Of a stretch of DNA of 64,000 nucleotides, positions 24,097 to 38,400 are shown in pieces. The notes beneath the pieces were generated by a model, which was given only the letters and a program-made list of their open reading frames with translations, was not told the origin of the DNA and searched no databases. A program made the position numbers and the translations under genes. Origin of the DNA: Blasia pusilla (Eukaryota; Marchantiophyta; Marchantiopsida; Blasiales); assembly GCA_050084515.1 (NCBI GenBank), contig CM114271.1, positions 45,384,001 through 45,448,000 on the forward strand. Reading direction: 5' to 3'. Numbering within the stretch: position 1 is the first letter of the stretch; each line of letters starts with the position of its first letter.

Positions 24097-27000
24097 ATCA
24101 TAAAGCGAGTGGATCTGTGAATTACATAGACTGAGTGTCAACTACTATCTCATAATTTCAAATTCAGATATGTGTTATTTTCCATTTGAGATTGATATTA
24201 TGTTCTTAATAATATAATGTAAACTCGGGTGTAAGTTAACCATTAGAGTTATATTTTTTAATAATATCATAAATATAATATCCAATTTATCTTATTCGTT
24301 CAAACAAAATTTTGGGAAAAAATACCGAGTGTTGAAAGTATAAGTGTTTGCAAAATGAAATGGCACTACAACAATATAGATGGATTAGTTAGCATGTCCG
24401 TGCTTGAGTGCCAAAATAAGTTTTTTTATAATTATATTTCTCATTCTAGTATTTAAATATAGTTATTCTTTTTAAATCTGAAAAAGCAAACTCTTCTAAA
24501 TAATTGTACTCTTCAATTAAAATAACACTCCACTCTCTTAAAATTATTTCCACCTTTCCATAAAATTTAAAGACTACTTATTTCTCCCCTCTACTCTTGC
24601 CATCAAAATAGCACACATGAATTAGTCAATAGTTACTTTTAATTATTGGAATCGTTTCCCTCTTCCATTTATTTTCCCTTCCCAAGATATTAAGTGTGAA
24701 ATAATAAGAAAAAATAGCAAAAAACATCCAGTGTCATTGAATTCACACTTAATATCTTGGGAGAGGAATATAGATGGAGGGAAAAAGAGTGAATAAGACA
24801 AAAATTATTTTTGCTATTTTGTTTTATTATGAAAATAGGGTTGCCATCTATATTGTAGATTATTTTATGAGAACATTTGTTGATTGATATTGGGGCCAAA
24901 AACAAATCAAGCTACTAAAACAATAAATTCTAAAGGGCATTAAAAACTTCTTTGAAACATAAATAATCTCGTGCAAGTCATAAACTCTACTATAGTTTTC
25001 TTTATCATCAATCGAGTATTCTTTTGAATCATGTATGTTTCTTGTTAAAATCAGTGGAGTATTGATTTTCAAGGTTAAACGAACTAGAGGCTAATGGGAT
25101 GGTTATTACACCCTCAAAAACTCATTTGGATAAATTCTACTCATTCCATCATCATCTCAAGGAAGTAGACTCCTCCATTTGCACATACCAAAACAACTTA
25201 GTTAATGAAAGGTATGTCATAATGATGTAGTTTTGAACTCATTGAACAAAGTGAGTAATTCATTCTTACCTCATCAATGCGTCACAACATTACTTCCGAT
25301 TTGATTTCAACCACATTTTTTCTTTTTGGAGCTAGAGTAGTTACATGTCTTAAGAAAGCAATGTTTTAAACCTTCTTGTATTAACCCCATATATAGTGTC
25401 CCATCATAGTTGGCCGAAAAGTATAATTCTACTATATAATTTAACAATGTAGGGAGCACTAGAAGAAAGAAATGGTTGTATGACTAAATTTTAAATGACT
25501 CGCCGCAATGATGACTCAAGATAGGACCTAAATGGTTCAATCATTCATTTTATGGTTATGCTACTCACGCAATCATCTTCTTATGACATGGATAGTTAGT
25601 AATACCCTTTACTCATAAACAAGTAATACCTTTTCACTTATCTACTTTTTGCGAGTCATAAACAATGACTCTATTTTTAATGAGTTCATGCTTCAATCAT
25701 GTCATGTTCTCCTTTATTTATGGATATAACTCGTTTTGACCATTCCATTAGAGGGAAGTATTACGGAATTATTTTACAAAGATGTGAACTGGTTTGTACA
25801 TAAACTATCCATACATGGCTACGTCTAGATCTGGGATAATGCACCGGTGATATTCAACACAACTTGAAATTCCCATTTACAATTTCCATGTACATGTAAA
25901 CTTATAATTATAATATTTGTTGTCCATTTACCAATCCTTTGGTAAGGGAACGCCCACATTTCGCATTCATTGTTTACCTTCTTCTTGAAGCATATAAGAA
26001 CTTTTGCATTAATCATGTCATCTACCTAGTATGAGTGGAGGATCAACAAACGGGGAAGGAAAAGGAAGAGAAGGCTTTTAAGAATCATTATTATAAGTAT
26101 TATTTGGATTTTCATAATTTTTGTTAAGTATCTTTACTTCCCACCCTTGGATTGAGTTGAAAACTTGGGGGAGTTAGGGCTTGGAAGGCCCTCTTACCCT
26201 TGAATGGTTTAGATCTCCTACAATATACTCCGTACTAAAACTAGAATTGGGAGACCATTTGTAGGGTTTCTGATTTTTAATTCCTTGTGTGGGAGGGCAT
26301 TTGAAGAGTTTCTTTTTGTTCTAGGGTTTTGACAGTTAATTGCATGTTGTGACAAAGATTCACGATTTACGTAGGATTTCCAAATCAACAAGTGTGAAAA
26401 AGGTAGAGTATACTTTTTTCCAATTATCTAGCTTCAATATGCTCAACCCTAAATTCAATGAGTGGGAAAGGAAATTGTTTGATATTGTGTTTAGTGCATC
26501 TTCTAGAATTATCGCCAATATAGACTTCATGCGTTACCCTCCAAGTTATTCTCTTATAAAGTTATCCTTTAAAGAATTCCCTTTGATCATAGTTCAACAG
26601 TGTCTCGTTTGGCATATGTTGGATGTCATGGATGTAGAGAAAGGCATTGTTGAGAATATGATAAAGACGTTATTTGGTGTGAAGGATATTATGAGAGTGT
26701 GGTGAGATATAGAAGCTCACGGAATCCAACCTCATTTGTGGCTATGACCCCATCCTAGTAGACCCCATGGACTTGTGAAACCTTTAGCTGCTTATTATTT
26801 GTCACCAAGTGAGTTTAAAATAATTTAGAATAGAATTGAATAATTGAAAGTTCCTACTAGGTATCATGAAGAATTATGCATACATATGGTGAAACAAAAC
26901 CTATGAAACATAAAATCCCATGACTACCATGTCATGTTACAACAAGTCTTGCCTTATGTTGTTCAAGGAATTTTAATTTCATGCGCCTACTTCTCTCAAT

Positions 27001-29519
27001 CTCTAGTATTGTCAAAGTGTACGTTCAGTAGATCATGCTCTCCTTACAAATCCTTACCCAAACACACTCTTGTTACCCATTGTTTGGGTCAACTATCCGT
27101 GCGTCTCCTTGAGTTCTCAACTATGGCTATCTAGCAAGCTTAATAGTTCCTACCCCCTCACTTCCAACATGGGCTAGTGTTCCTAGAGTTAGGATAGACT
27201 TCCTAGATAGTCTAGACACCTAAAATAGTGCTCGCGCGCCTGGTGGTTCCAGCTATCCAATGAACCAAAAATGAGTCTCTATCCCAAACCCAAGGATTAA
27301 GTCACAATTGGGTTAACATATGGAATTTTGTCCCTCACACTTGGCATAGTGTCTATACCATGAAGCCAACCTCCCAATCCATTTCGTATCCTTGATTTGT
27401 CCCGCGGTGCCCAAAAGTACAGTTCAAGTCCCAAGCATCCTTTAAAGACGATTCCCCTTATATATAATTAGAGAGATCTCCACCCCCTTCCCACCTTTAG
27501 GATCCTCTTGGACCGCTCATTCTGGCCCTTGACCCAAGTACCAATGTGATAGTTTATGGGCAAGTTCTATGTGTGTAGTAATGTGCGTAGTCGTTTATAT
27601 AGAGTTTCTTGTTTGGCATTGTGTTTTTTAAAGTACTTACTAACAAGTTTATTCACAATTGTAACTTAAGTTTCGTGCCTCCATCTATTTCACAAACTCC
27701 CCATCATCCATATCCCCCTCCATCATGGTCACCAAACTAGAAGCAATGATGACTTCCCATTATGATACAATCTCCAATGGGATACCAAACTCAATTTCAA
27801 CCTCCTTAGCCTCATATTGGGTAAACATCTTAACAACCACCATGGGTAAGTTTACAATTGAGTTACTTGTGATTAACGAATCTTTTTGTGAGAGAGGGAA
27901 CATTACTATGTGAAAGGTGTGTATTTTCCCTCATACAAGGGAGGAGTTATTCCCATCCTCTCCACCTTCATTGGTTCCAGGAAATTGAGTTGGTAATGTA
28001 GACGTGCATCTTAGAAGGACATAATCATGTGCAACATCAAGGTTGATCAAAGATATCACCCCACGAGAAGTTGCAGCAACAAGTATCCTTCCCAACTTAT
28101 AAAATAAATGTTACCAATCCTTATTATTCATGCACACATATGTTCTTTTTTATCTTTAACATATTTTAAACTTTAACACAATCATGGATTTGTTGGGTCG
28201 GTTTGACTTTAAAAGGGAGAAAGGAGAAGTTCTATGAAACGAGATTTGTAGATACATGATGGACATGCTGAAAGAGAGCATAATTTAAAGCCTTCTTTCG
28301 ATTTGTTTCCGAATGGCCATCCATATACGAAGGTTAAAGGTTATGAGCTTTGACTCTTAAAGGAGGGCAAAATGAAAGCAAACAAGTTGGTTTGGGCAAG
28401 GTCCAAGGCTGAAATTTCAATTACAATGGTGCGTAGAGCAAGTCTAGATGGGCTTCATATAATTCACCTTGTTATCTCGCCGATTCAGTCATACATATCT
28501 AAGATTCACAAATGCTTTTACAATAGGGTTTGCTCTTCTGTTCTATATACGTAGGATATAATCTCGATGAAACTTGAGGATGTATTACAAGTGTCTGAGG
28601 TTGCTCTAAGGGTTATACAGCCTTGTAGTAGGATTGAAGGAGGTTAAAATCTTTCTTCGATACAATGTTTCCCCTATCTTTGATTTCATTGATGTCCGTC
28701 TCTAAGTCATTTCCTCTCACCTCATGAACATCTTGGGTACAATATAATTAGTTAGTATCGGCTTTGCACGAAGCATTGATCTTATATATTTTTTGACTCA
28801 AATAAGCATGTTTAGGGAGTTAAGGGCCACTAAATAAGAGATATAAGACAAACAATAACGATTGTAGAGGGTCTTGAGACTATATATTTTCCAAATGATG
28901 AATGGTTTAAACAGCTCCTTCCTTCCACTTATGCAAATGCATGTAGACATTAGTGAGTAGTTATCATGTACAACCATGCTCCCAAAAAAGAAAGCTTACA
29001 TTGCACATAATAGCCATAACCATTCTCGAGAGTTGTTATTTCAATAAGATGGTGCAAAAAAGTAAGGTAGCATCATGGTTACATATATGTTTTCCAATTT
29101 AGAATTCAAATGGAGAATAGTGCAAATCCAAGCCTCGCAAAAATCTAAGCTCTCAAATGTCCTTATTCTTTGTAACATGCGATTGTATGGGTTGCTCGCT
29201 TTTCCGTCTTATTGCGATTATTCTAGCTTATAACACTCTTCCTTAACCTTACGCTTTATTGAGTTAACTTTTGGTGTCACTCATAGAGTAGCTCTCATAT
29301 TAACAACATGAGATAATCTTACACCTCACTAGCCCACTTCTTTAAAATCTTCATCTTCATTTTCTCAAAGTATTATATTTTATGAAATTTCAACATGAGG
29401 ATTGATATTGACATGACTTACGTGTTCTACAAGACAAATTTCTTAGTCTAGTCATTGTTTATTATGTCGTGTCATTGCAAGAGAACTAGGTTAGTGGTTG
29501 GTATAATAAAAGGTTGTCA
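24097..29519. other. AT-rich intergenic DNA, no gene recognised
   Basis: More than 5 kb with high A+T content and short frames. The longest, 26340-26705 on plus (121 codons, with MLNPKFNEWERKLFDIVFSA), has no motif I recognise and no spliced partner that I could see. It could be a decayed transposon frame. No array, promoter or RNA gene was identified. Confidence 0.35.
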
Positions 29520-29937
29520 TGTCTTTTAGGATAGTTCAAAGAGATTTAGAAGAGGGCATTGGAGATAGTGTAACATAGCCTCATGAGGTCGAAGATGAAC
29601 TGTTGAGGCCACGGATAACCTAAAAGAGCTTGTTTCCCTTTTGTTTCGGCTTATATGTAGCCATATATAGAAACTTACTATTTCAAGTATGTTCCCTTTT
29701 GGAATATAGTTGACTTTGTACTTTGGGAAGTGGCCATTGACCCCCTACAAGAGGTCAAGAGCCAAGGAGGTGACCTTCAAGCAAAGGTTACCGTGGAGAG
29801 GGAAGGGGTATACCTCCAACAGAGATAGCTCATTCTCTCGTTGTTGAACTTCTTGGAATGAGGCGGAAAAACTATGGTCCTCTTTGCCTTGTGTGTGTAA
29901 CCCAAGTCTCTCATTATGAGAGTGGGTTTGGTTTGAC

Positions 29938-30011
<74 letters not shown>

Positions 30012-30240
30012 GTGCACACCGTGTGAGACCTCGTTGTTGTGAGAGATTTTATTCAAGATATTTTGATACTTCTCGTCTCATTGTCTGGATGCCATGAGTT
30101 AGCATGCATTCATGTGTATTTATGTGTATCTTTGGTGACAACGATGTATGTTGTGTAGCGATGTGTGTACGCACGATAAGGTAGACCATGTGGAAAATTT
30201 GGAAAATAATTGAATCACTATATGATATTCTTACCAACAT
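29520..30240 (-). repeat. Dispersed repeat, copy B (reverse orientation), with a 68-bp (AG)n tract
   Basis: On the minus strand this matches 43369-44030: the GTGCGTACACACATCGCTAC segment, a CT-rich tract, TGTCAAACCAAACCCACT, then the stretch ending near a CTCATGAGG segment. Compared with the other copies, the short CT-rich tract has expanded to a pure (AG)34 run at 29941-30008 on plus. It does not encode a recognisable protein; frames through it show only Leu-Ser repeats from the microsatellite. Confidence 0.65.
29941..30008. repeat. Microsatellite (AG)34
   Basis: A pure dinucleotide run of 68 bases within dispersed repeat copy B. The related copies at 18.6, 43.55 and 49.49 kb have only short CT tracts at the same position, so the run expanded after this copy inserted. 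Confidence 0.95.
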
Positions 30241-33200
30241 GAAATATCAATATGCTAAGTATCACTACACTAGTCATTCGTAAGATTCCAATTCATAAAT
30301 ATTTTGAATGACTCACAATGACTTTGTGAGTATTGATTTAACAACTACCAATAAGTAGGAGAGCTTTCTTGCACGTACTAACGATGGCTCTTGGAGTTGG
30401 ATGATCATATTTTATATTTATCAATAACGAAACGAGTTAAGTCATTGAAATTTGACAAAAATATTGTGTACTATGTAAGCGACTACATGAGTTGCCATGT
30501 GTAGCATGTAAGTAACTACCTTAGTTTTGATATGGAGGGAATAATTAGAATACTCATTCCCACGCGTATTTATGAGTCAAAATTAATCGATTGTCAAAGT
30601 TGATTGACTACGAGAGTCATTATTTAATGTTTAATAGAGTAATACTGAATTGGTTACTTTTTCATTGATTTACTTATAGTATATGACTTGGCATGTTGTT
30701 ATTGTACAACTAAAGTAGTTATTAGTTTTAGGAAACTCAAGGTTATTATCCATTCATTTGATGGGTAAGAATGTGGCTAATAGATATAGCCACCTTTGCT
30801 TGTCAAGTTGGATATGCAGCATGAGTCAAACATGTACAAGTTTGTTGTTAACATTGAAAACGATGCTAGATTAGGCCTTACAGTATTAAGCATTGTAACA
30901 AGATAACATCGAATACTACATCATAAGACTATCATTTTCTATAAAATTGAACATAGAAAATAGTTTGTTCACTAACACAAACAAGTACTTGGTTCCATTC
31001 ATTTCCAAAAATACATGGAGAATTAAAAGAACTCGTTGTATACAAACAAATATTAAACAAAGTTCTTTAGTAAAGCCAAATAAGCATCCTTTGGAACCTG
31101 AGAATATTGGTAAAAAAAAATGGCATGATGCTAGAACGCGAGTGGTTGCGCAAAGAAAAGCGAAGGCGAGAATGATCTAAATGGTGGTCAAGATATCCAC
31201 TTTGTAACGATCTAGGTTCTTGACATGGAAGGTCTGTCTGACATGGTCTGCTTCAAATTTCTTCCAACTTTTATGGCCTTGAAGATTTCTCGAGAGCAAT
31301 ACACACCGATCATCCAAGGGCGAGGATGATCCAACCTTGTAAGGGAGAGTGCAAGGCTAAGTAAGGATGAGCATTAACTAGGTCGAGATGGGCGCAGTTG
31401 AGATGAGCTCACAAGGAATAAGTACGCTCTGGAAATGAGCGCTACTAGGAAGTATGAGCGCGAGTGCTTTATTTTTCTTGATTTTTTCCTACCTATTTTT
31501 TTCTACTTCACTCACATTTAAAACATCAATTTGACCTCTTCTCTTGTTTTCTCCCTCTACTTCATCTTTTATATTAATTTTCTTTTTTTAACCCTTATTT
31601 TCCCATTATACTTGGTGTTAGTTTTAAAAATATTGAAATTTTAATATAGAGTATAATAATTCATTTTGGGAAAAGGTCTCCATCTACTCAACTTATTTCA
31701 TTGATTATTTCAATTCATCCCATTGTTTATTTGTAACCTTGTGTGCTAATATCTCTACCACATTAGTCTATATTTATGTCAACAACATGATTAGGAGGAT
31801 GGATAATCTTGCACTTCGTGATATCAACAATTTTCTAATTACATTTTGATATGTTGAAGTAACCAATACGCAATCGTTACAATATTCCAACATTTGGTTA
31901 CATTTCATGTATTATCTTTGTTTTTATGTGCATTATTGCTCTTCCCAATGGGTCGAATTATTTCATATGTAGAATTTCCGCTTTTTATTTTATTTTTACT
32001 TCCTCTTATAGGATTAGTGCGATTATGAAAAATTACTCCAGGCCGAGTGCCCAAAAAAGAGGAGATGAAAGAAATCAACAATCCGTGTGACTCATTCAAT
32101 CGTCTTCTATCCATGGGCCGTATCTTATTACCATGGTAATCTTTAGTATGCATATTCTGAGGTTTTTTATACAACCTTCTTTTAACCAATCTTCAAACTT
32201 CGCATACTTTTTATTCCATAATTCTAACTTCTATTCGTGATTTTTGAAATAGATTGCATGGGGATATAAAAATGAAGATGACATATTTTTGCAAAGACTT
32301 TAGTACTCAAAAAATATAAATCAACGATCTATCCTAGAGAGCATAATAGAAAAAAATCAAGCCTACCTACAAGGAAGAGGTGGTGTTTCTCCTTTATTTA
32401 TTGAGGCCATATGTGATGCTCCATTTACCATCATCAAATATCTATTGAAATCCATGATTCATAATCTTTTAAGATATACTCATTTAATGCATCGAATTGT
32501 TGAGCAAGCCTCTTTATTAGTCATGGATTAAATGTCTCTTTCGAGATTGCTCATTTATTAATTCTGATTTTTGTTGAGAGAGTTATACAAGTCTCTAATC
32601 CGATAATTCAATCTTACACAAATTTGCAACTTTTGGGAGAGAGATATTCAATTATTAAGATTATGAGGAAGTATCGACCATGTCATCTATTGTTATACTA
32701 TTAGCTCTATGTTATAAACATGCCCTTTGTGCTATTCCCTGCATTGGAAGTATGAAAAGTTGGGTACAAGGTTTCATAACTTATCCTTTGATATGTATTG
32801 TGATCTTATTAGTATTCTCTAATTAATCGAAAATAAAATTACCTATGTAGGACATATCGTATAATAGGGTTATCAAATAAAACTTAACGTAGATATTTTC
32901 TTCAATGAAAAAATGGATGACAAGTCTATGATAGTCAAAGGAACAAGATCTAGCATAATGTTCAGATCGATAAGAAGATTTTATGGTATAAATTCAAACA
33001 TCGATATATAGTGAAACTGGCGAATAAGTCATAAATCTCAATGAGTAACATAAGAAATATGGGAATATGAACTTGCAAAGGCAACAAAGTCTTTCCTTAT
33101 CTAATATAGTAATAAGACTTCATAAATTATCAAGTCTTACTAGAACAAATATATGCCTAATTTTCCAAACTGGAAAACAAAATTCATTCCGAACGCAAGA

Positions 33201-33854
33201 AAAAAAGAGCATCCAATATGTTGGAATTGATTGACAATTATATGTGGACAACATCATAGCATACCCTTAGTGGCTACCAATATTTTGTTTCATTTAATTT
33301 ATGAATATATATATATATATATATATACAATTTATGAAATATGTGTATTATAAATATTTATAATTATAAAAGACAAGTATATTAACTTGCATATTCTTAC
33401 ATTATGTTATGATGGAGTTGTATAGCATTTATCAATAAAATTTGACGACTACTTGTAGTATAATGACATCTAATGACTAGTTACCTTCCATTATCATTCA
33501 CGTAAAAATATAATGTTTGAGCAAAAGAGCAGACATATTGTTGTGACGATATATGTTAAGCTGAATAAGAAATAAGAACACTTATAAGGTGTATTGGGCA
33601 GAGTTTGCAACATAAACTATGAGAATAATAGTTTAAGTTGCAGCGAGTAAAAAGTGAAAATTACATCAAATAAATGTTAATAATTCCTTCTTAAATAGAG
33701 CTTTGTATGAGGAGGTATACATGACTTAACCACATTAATACTAGCATCTGTAATTTCCATTATGTATACATATATTAAAGAAAGATTTATACCAGTTTGA
33801 GAAAACTCCAAGAGTTTGATATAAAAATATTACATATTTTATATGAGAGGTTGG
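30241..33854. other. AT-rich intergenic DNA, no gene recognised
   Basis: Frames are short. One at 30947-31180 on plus is basic, with KKKWHDARTRVVAQRKAKAR, but has no known motif. A short (AT)n run lies at 33305-33326. The right part may be decayed upstream sequence of the copia fragment. Confidence 0.35.
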
Positions 33855-34336
33855 CTTTAGGGTCTGTGATCATTGTTCCTCACTATATGTTGTAGGACGA
33901 CTAGACCATACAATTATTATTGCATTGTATGTTGATGATCTATTGATTAGTATGAGTATTGAGATCCAACAAATAAAGGTAAATTTACTATCAAAATTTA
34001 ATATGAAAGACACAAGGGAATTGAAGTAATTCGTTAGTATTCAATATATCAAGGTTTGAGAGATCATATGGTTATTGCAAATATAATATACTTTTCACAT
34101 GCTTTCAAAAATATTGTATGACAACTTGTAAGCCAACATCTGCGTCATTAAATTAGGGTGTGAAATTAAGAATGAATGAAGGAGAGTTGTTTATAGATTT
34201 CAATATGTATGTACACATGGTTGGAAGTTTGATTTATTTGACTAAAACTAGGCAAGACTTGAGCTACGTAGTTGGTTACTGAGCGAGTTTACATGAGCAC
34301 CTCGGAAACCTCACCTTGATGTTGTGAGAAGGATTT
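33855..34336 (+). pseudogene. Ty1/copia reverse transcriptase fragment
   Basis: The plus frame from 33855 shows the copia RT core: DHCSSLYVV, then IIIALYVDDLLI with the YVDD active site at 33928-33939, then LLSKFNMKDTRELK, where a stop (34027) replaces the usual Tyr. After a decayed stretch the segment MVGSLIYLTKTRQDLSYVVGY (about 34217-34281) matches the conserved connection towards RNase H. Upstream integrase and downstream RNase H are missing. It is an inactive fragment next to the gypsy element that starts at 34.5 kb. Confidence 0.8.
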
Positions 34337-34535
34337 TTCCATGTGTGAAATTAATATTATGTTTGGGCTTCCATTTGAACCTTGTTGAAGTTTATAGTGA
34401 CTAATTGGGCACGAAGAGTGTTTGATAGAGACTCTACATCTACTAATTCCTTTAACTTGGTAAGCACAATTATAAATTCGAGTTTAGAGAAGCAGTCTAC
34501 ATTTGCTTTATTTTTAGAAAAGGTTGAATATAGAT

Positions 34536-35302
34536 GTTGTGCGCATACACATCGCTACAAAACCCACATCGCTGGTCACATCTACACACCACACAACACC
34601 GATCTTCCCAACCATAAGTCGATCAATCCATAAACCAAACAACTCAATCATATACATCGAGACCCCACACAAAATACATGAGTATGAAAAACGGCTCACG
34701 TGCCGTAAAACTCCACTCATGAATCTACATTGACATATCGAGCCACATCCACCCTCCGTTATGAGGAAATCTGGATGCTAGCACCCTAGCTGCTACACAC
34801 CCACACACACATACACATGCAAGAAAGGTGCTCTTAAGGCTCAACATGAGAAAGATGGCATGAGAAAGCCATCTCCCTCGCTCTTATACCCTTGGGAAGA
34901 GCCTTTTGGCTCTTCCCCCCAAAATAGCCCTCCCAATGGTAACCTACGTGCATAGGTTATCGGGTGACTGTTGACTTGGTCATCGGGTTATCTGACGAAC
35001 TGAAACCAAAATAGAAAAATTTCCATAAACAACGTCCCTAACACAATAGACCTATTTCTAACCTCATCCGACATCTAGGGATGAAGTTACTCTCACGACA
35101 GTCCGCTGGCTCTCTATGCCGTCACCACAATAGATCTCTATCTATCGACTACTAAGATGTGACAATTATCGTGCGTATACACATCACTACATAACCCACA
35201 TAGCTAGTCACATCTACACAACACACAATACCAATCTTCTCAATACATCGGTCGATCAATCCATAAACCAAATAACTCACACATATATATCGAGACTCCA
35301 CA
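34536..35302 (-). repeat. Left terminal region of gypsy II, with two copies of a ~140-bp segment
   Basis: The segment 34536-34672 and the segment 35158-35302 are direct repeats (shared CATACACATC, then CCACAT and CGATCAATCCATAAACCAAA). Between them is about 490 bp of other sequence. Read on minus, the right copy starts TGTGGAGTC and ends TTGTCACA, thus TG...CA, directly beside the polypurine tract. A similar arrangement occurs at 43369-44150. Whether the LTR is the whole region or just the small segment is open. Confidence 0.5.
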
Positions 35303-35599
35303 ACCGCCCCCTAGTTGGCAGTTGGGTGCTCCTAACTCTAGATAGTAAACATCTATGTATCTGACATGATCTACTATTCTATACATATATAGCACCATCG
35401 ATGCCATCGTCCCCGCAACACTGCCACACTACAGCAATCCGCCGTGTTGATCCGTCCGAAAACACTCTCGTACCCTACGCCAAACGCTACCACATGACGC
35501 ATGTGGTACCCGCATACATGAAATCTCTACCCTAAGAGCACGATTGTCACCCGACTCCATCTGCTCCAAGACATAAGCACGGCTCCACGCTTGCCTCTT

Positions 35600-36269
35600 A
35601 AGCTCATCTACAATCCATGTAACTCACCGCTCATCTCCAAGAACAATAAAGAAGCTTTGCACCATAGGAAGAGACACCCACCCTGACATGTCTCTCTATG
35701 GGACTATCCGCTACAGAAATATCCTATGCATGTATGCTCCTCTCTCCAAATTATCTGCTCAGCTAACACCGCATGTGAATGCTGCCAACGTGGTCACTGT
35801 ATCCTCGGGTGGCGGACCACCACTACCTCCTGCAAGTTGCACTGGTAGATGGCTCACTCGTCCATCACTTGATCGCCATCCTCGCCGATAAGAAATTTTC
35901 TCCTCTCAAAAATCCATAATGATCCTAAGGGAATACAACACCATACTCCCTACCAACATACAACTCTATCGGTGTCATAATCGCATGAGTGCGCGCGATC
36001 GCACTATCTGTCTCATGCTCTGGCTGGAGTCTAAACACTAACTCATGTCAAGTCATGTAGTGCATGGATGAAACGCCCCCAATAGAGGGTTGTATCTGAA
36101 AGGAACAATGCTTGATGTTTCCTTTCCGTAAACCCAATGCCAAACACGCTGCATTCTCTAACATCAAGGGATGCACTCCCAAATCAAGTAGGATACGTTG
36201 CGGGTGATACACCGTACTTGTGGGACTAACCAAGCAAAACACTCTAGCTCGGATATCCAACAACACCAC
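35600..36269 (-). pseudogene. Retropepsin-like aspartic protease of gypsy element II
   Basis: Minus frame: RILLDLGVHPLMLENAACLA at about 36205-36146, where the usual catalytic D-(S/T)-G is D-L-G, then LGLRKGNIKHCSFQIQPSIG. Downstream decayed frames contain IELYVGREYGVVFP and YGFLRGENFL, the region that normally leads from protease to RT. The altered catalytic triplet and stops suggest inactivity. It processes Gag-Pol in intact elements. Confidence 0.6.
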
Positions 36270-36599
36270 ATGGTGTGATCATGTCTCACTCTATTGTTGG
36301 CCTAGCTTGCATATCTACCAACTTCGCTGCCGCAACATGCCATGACTTTGTGGAAGACGTCCCGAGCACGTGCTCCGAGGGCAAGTCCACCACCTCCTCA
36401 ACTACCTCTGAACGAGAGGCAATCATCTCTCCGCGCTCACACAATGTAGCAACCAGCCAAAACACCTCCGTTGGTCTCACTCCCATCGTCGCCAACTCCA
36501 TGGTGGAAAACAACAAAGTCAAGCTCATCCTAGTGGCCACCTCCAAAAACGTGGTCCACACTAGCTCCACCTGAGTTGGCATAGAACTCGTGTCTCCAA

Positions 36600-38400
36600 C
36601 TCTTCATGAAGTGGATGCACCTGCCTTACCCATGGGTACTACTGGTCATTAAGGCATCATAAATGGTGTACGCATTGCCTGCAACAACGTGAACGACTGG
36701 GGAACCCTTACCTGGCACCCATCAATCTCCTTATGTGGGTCAATCTCAACCCCATCTCTCGATGGCTCAATTACTCTTGTAGCACCTCGAGTCACCATCA
36801 TAGCAGCTCAACTTGAGCCGCACTACACATAAATCCCATACCAGCAGAATCCTCACAAGTATCGTGGTAAGATGTGGAGGCAAGTGCCACACTAGCTACT
36901 CTCGGCTCCGTGCCTGCCCTTAGCTGCATCATTATCATGGCAGCAATCCTCTGCTCCAACTGATCGATGCGAGTAAGGAGCGCTGCATCAGGTGCACGTC
37001 CTCCATCCCTTGTGACTGGTGATGGAACTCTACCACCACGATCATCCACTACTTGATCTCCACCAACCCTCTTGCAACCAAGTCCTCTACCTACCTCAGG
37101 ACATACCTCTCGGAGAAGATGAAAATACCTATCCCTAGTGTGAACGGATCGATGACAATGATCACACTACAACTATGGTGAGGCCATCCTAGGTGGCTCT
37201 TGAGCAATTAGATGCGCCCTCAGCCCTTTACTATGATGTGGGTAGTCCCTCCACCTATGTGGTCCATCACACGTCCAACAAGCCCACCCTAGTCCTTGCA
37301 AGGTAACATATATCGGTACGGTTGTTGCCTTATTGGCTCACGATATCCGCCCTGCTCTCTAGGCCCATCGGCCCGCTCCGGTGGTACGGGTGCATGGAGG
37401 ACCACCTGTGGCTCTACTCCTACTCGTGGACCCCTTGAATCTCAAAAAAATCGTGTGGTCACAACCTGCTCCCAGATCATGTTGAGCTCTATCCACTCAG
37501 ACAACTCGATGATCACCTTCAATGTGGGAGCACACTGTGTGAAGCAACATCACATCCTGAACTCTCCTCTACAACTCCTGGTCCAGCACCCCGTACCAAA
37601 ATTGTACTAATTGTGCCTTATTCATCCCATATGTTGCAATGATCAGCCGTTGCATGCGCATGAACGCCTCCTTCAAACTCTCACCCGATCTTCGCTCAAA
37701 ATCCTATAGACTCTTCAGCTTGTCGGTCCGCACGCTTTGGTAGCTCCTCCCCAACTGTCAGAAGAACTCCATTGTAGGACTGAAACTCAGTGGAACTCTA
37801 CCATGAGAGGTTTGTGCCATCTCACCACTCTCATTGCCATCCTCTCCATCTAGTCCCCGAGCTAATGGCGTAGGCCTCTCCCCTCTCACTATCCCATCAT
37901 ACACCTCATGGCCGCTAGTGGACACATACCCTGGACACATACCTTCAAGCATCAATCTCTAATGAGTGTAAAGATAAAAAATCCATGTAGTCATCCATAG
38001 GAGGACCCTCTAAATATTTGAACAGACTCTTCCACGCCATGAAAGGGTTGAACCACGCAGGGGCGCGTATATCCTGGTAGTCGCACCATATGTAAAACTC
38101 CTAGAAAAAGTCATCTACATCTATGGTGCCTACCGCACCCAAGAAACAACTCATGCCCTGATGGCCCATGTCATCCATCTCTCTCAACGTATCATTGTCC
38201 CCGTCCGTGATCTCGTCACCAAACCCCTTGTCTAGTGATGATGATCCAGCCACGGATGAGAGTTGGCGCGGGGTGGTTCCTCACTAGAAACCCCTCAATA
38301 CCTCACACCACTCCATGTCACTCCACTACCACTGCTTGCACTACCCCTTTCTTCTAAACCCTGGAAGAACGTCGTGATGACAACCATGTCTCACCCGCTC
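36600..38400 (-). pseudogene. Gag of gypsy element II
   Basis: The capsid-like stretch around 37460-37780 is related to the gag of gypsy fragment I at 14.9-15.2 kb. A decayed zinc knuckle, CDHCHRSVHTRDRY, lies at about 37128-37169; the last Cys of the CCHC set is missing, whereas fragment I keeps all four ligands. Several stops interrupt the frame. The overlapping plus-strand frames here are antisense and have no support. Confidence 0.55.

Noticed and set aside
29745-30056. 103-codon minus-strand frame with Leu-Ser repeats
   Set aside because: Produced by the (AG)34 microsatellite in a dispersed repeat.
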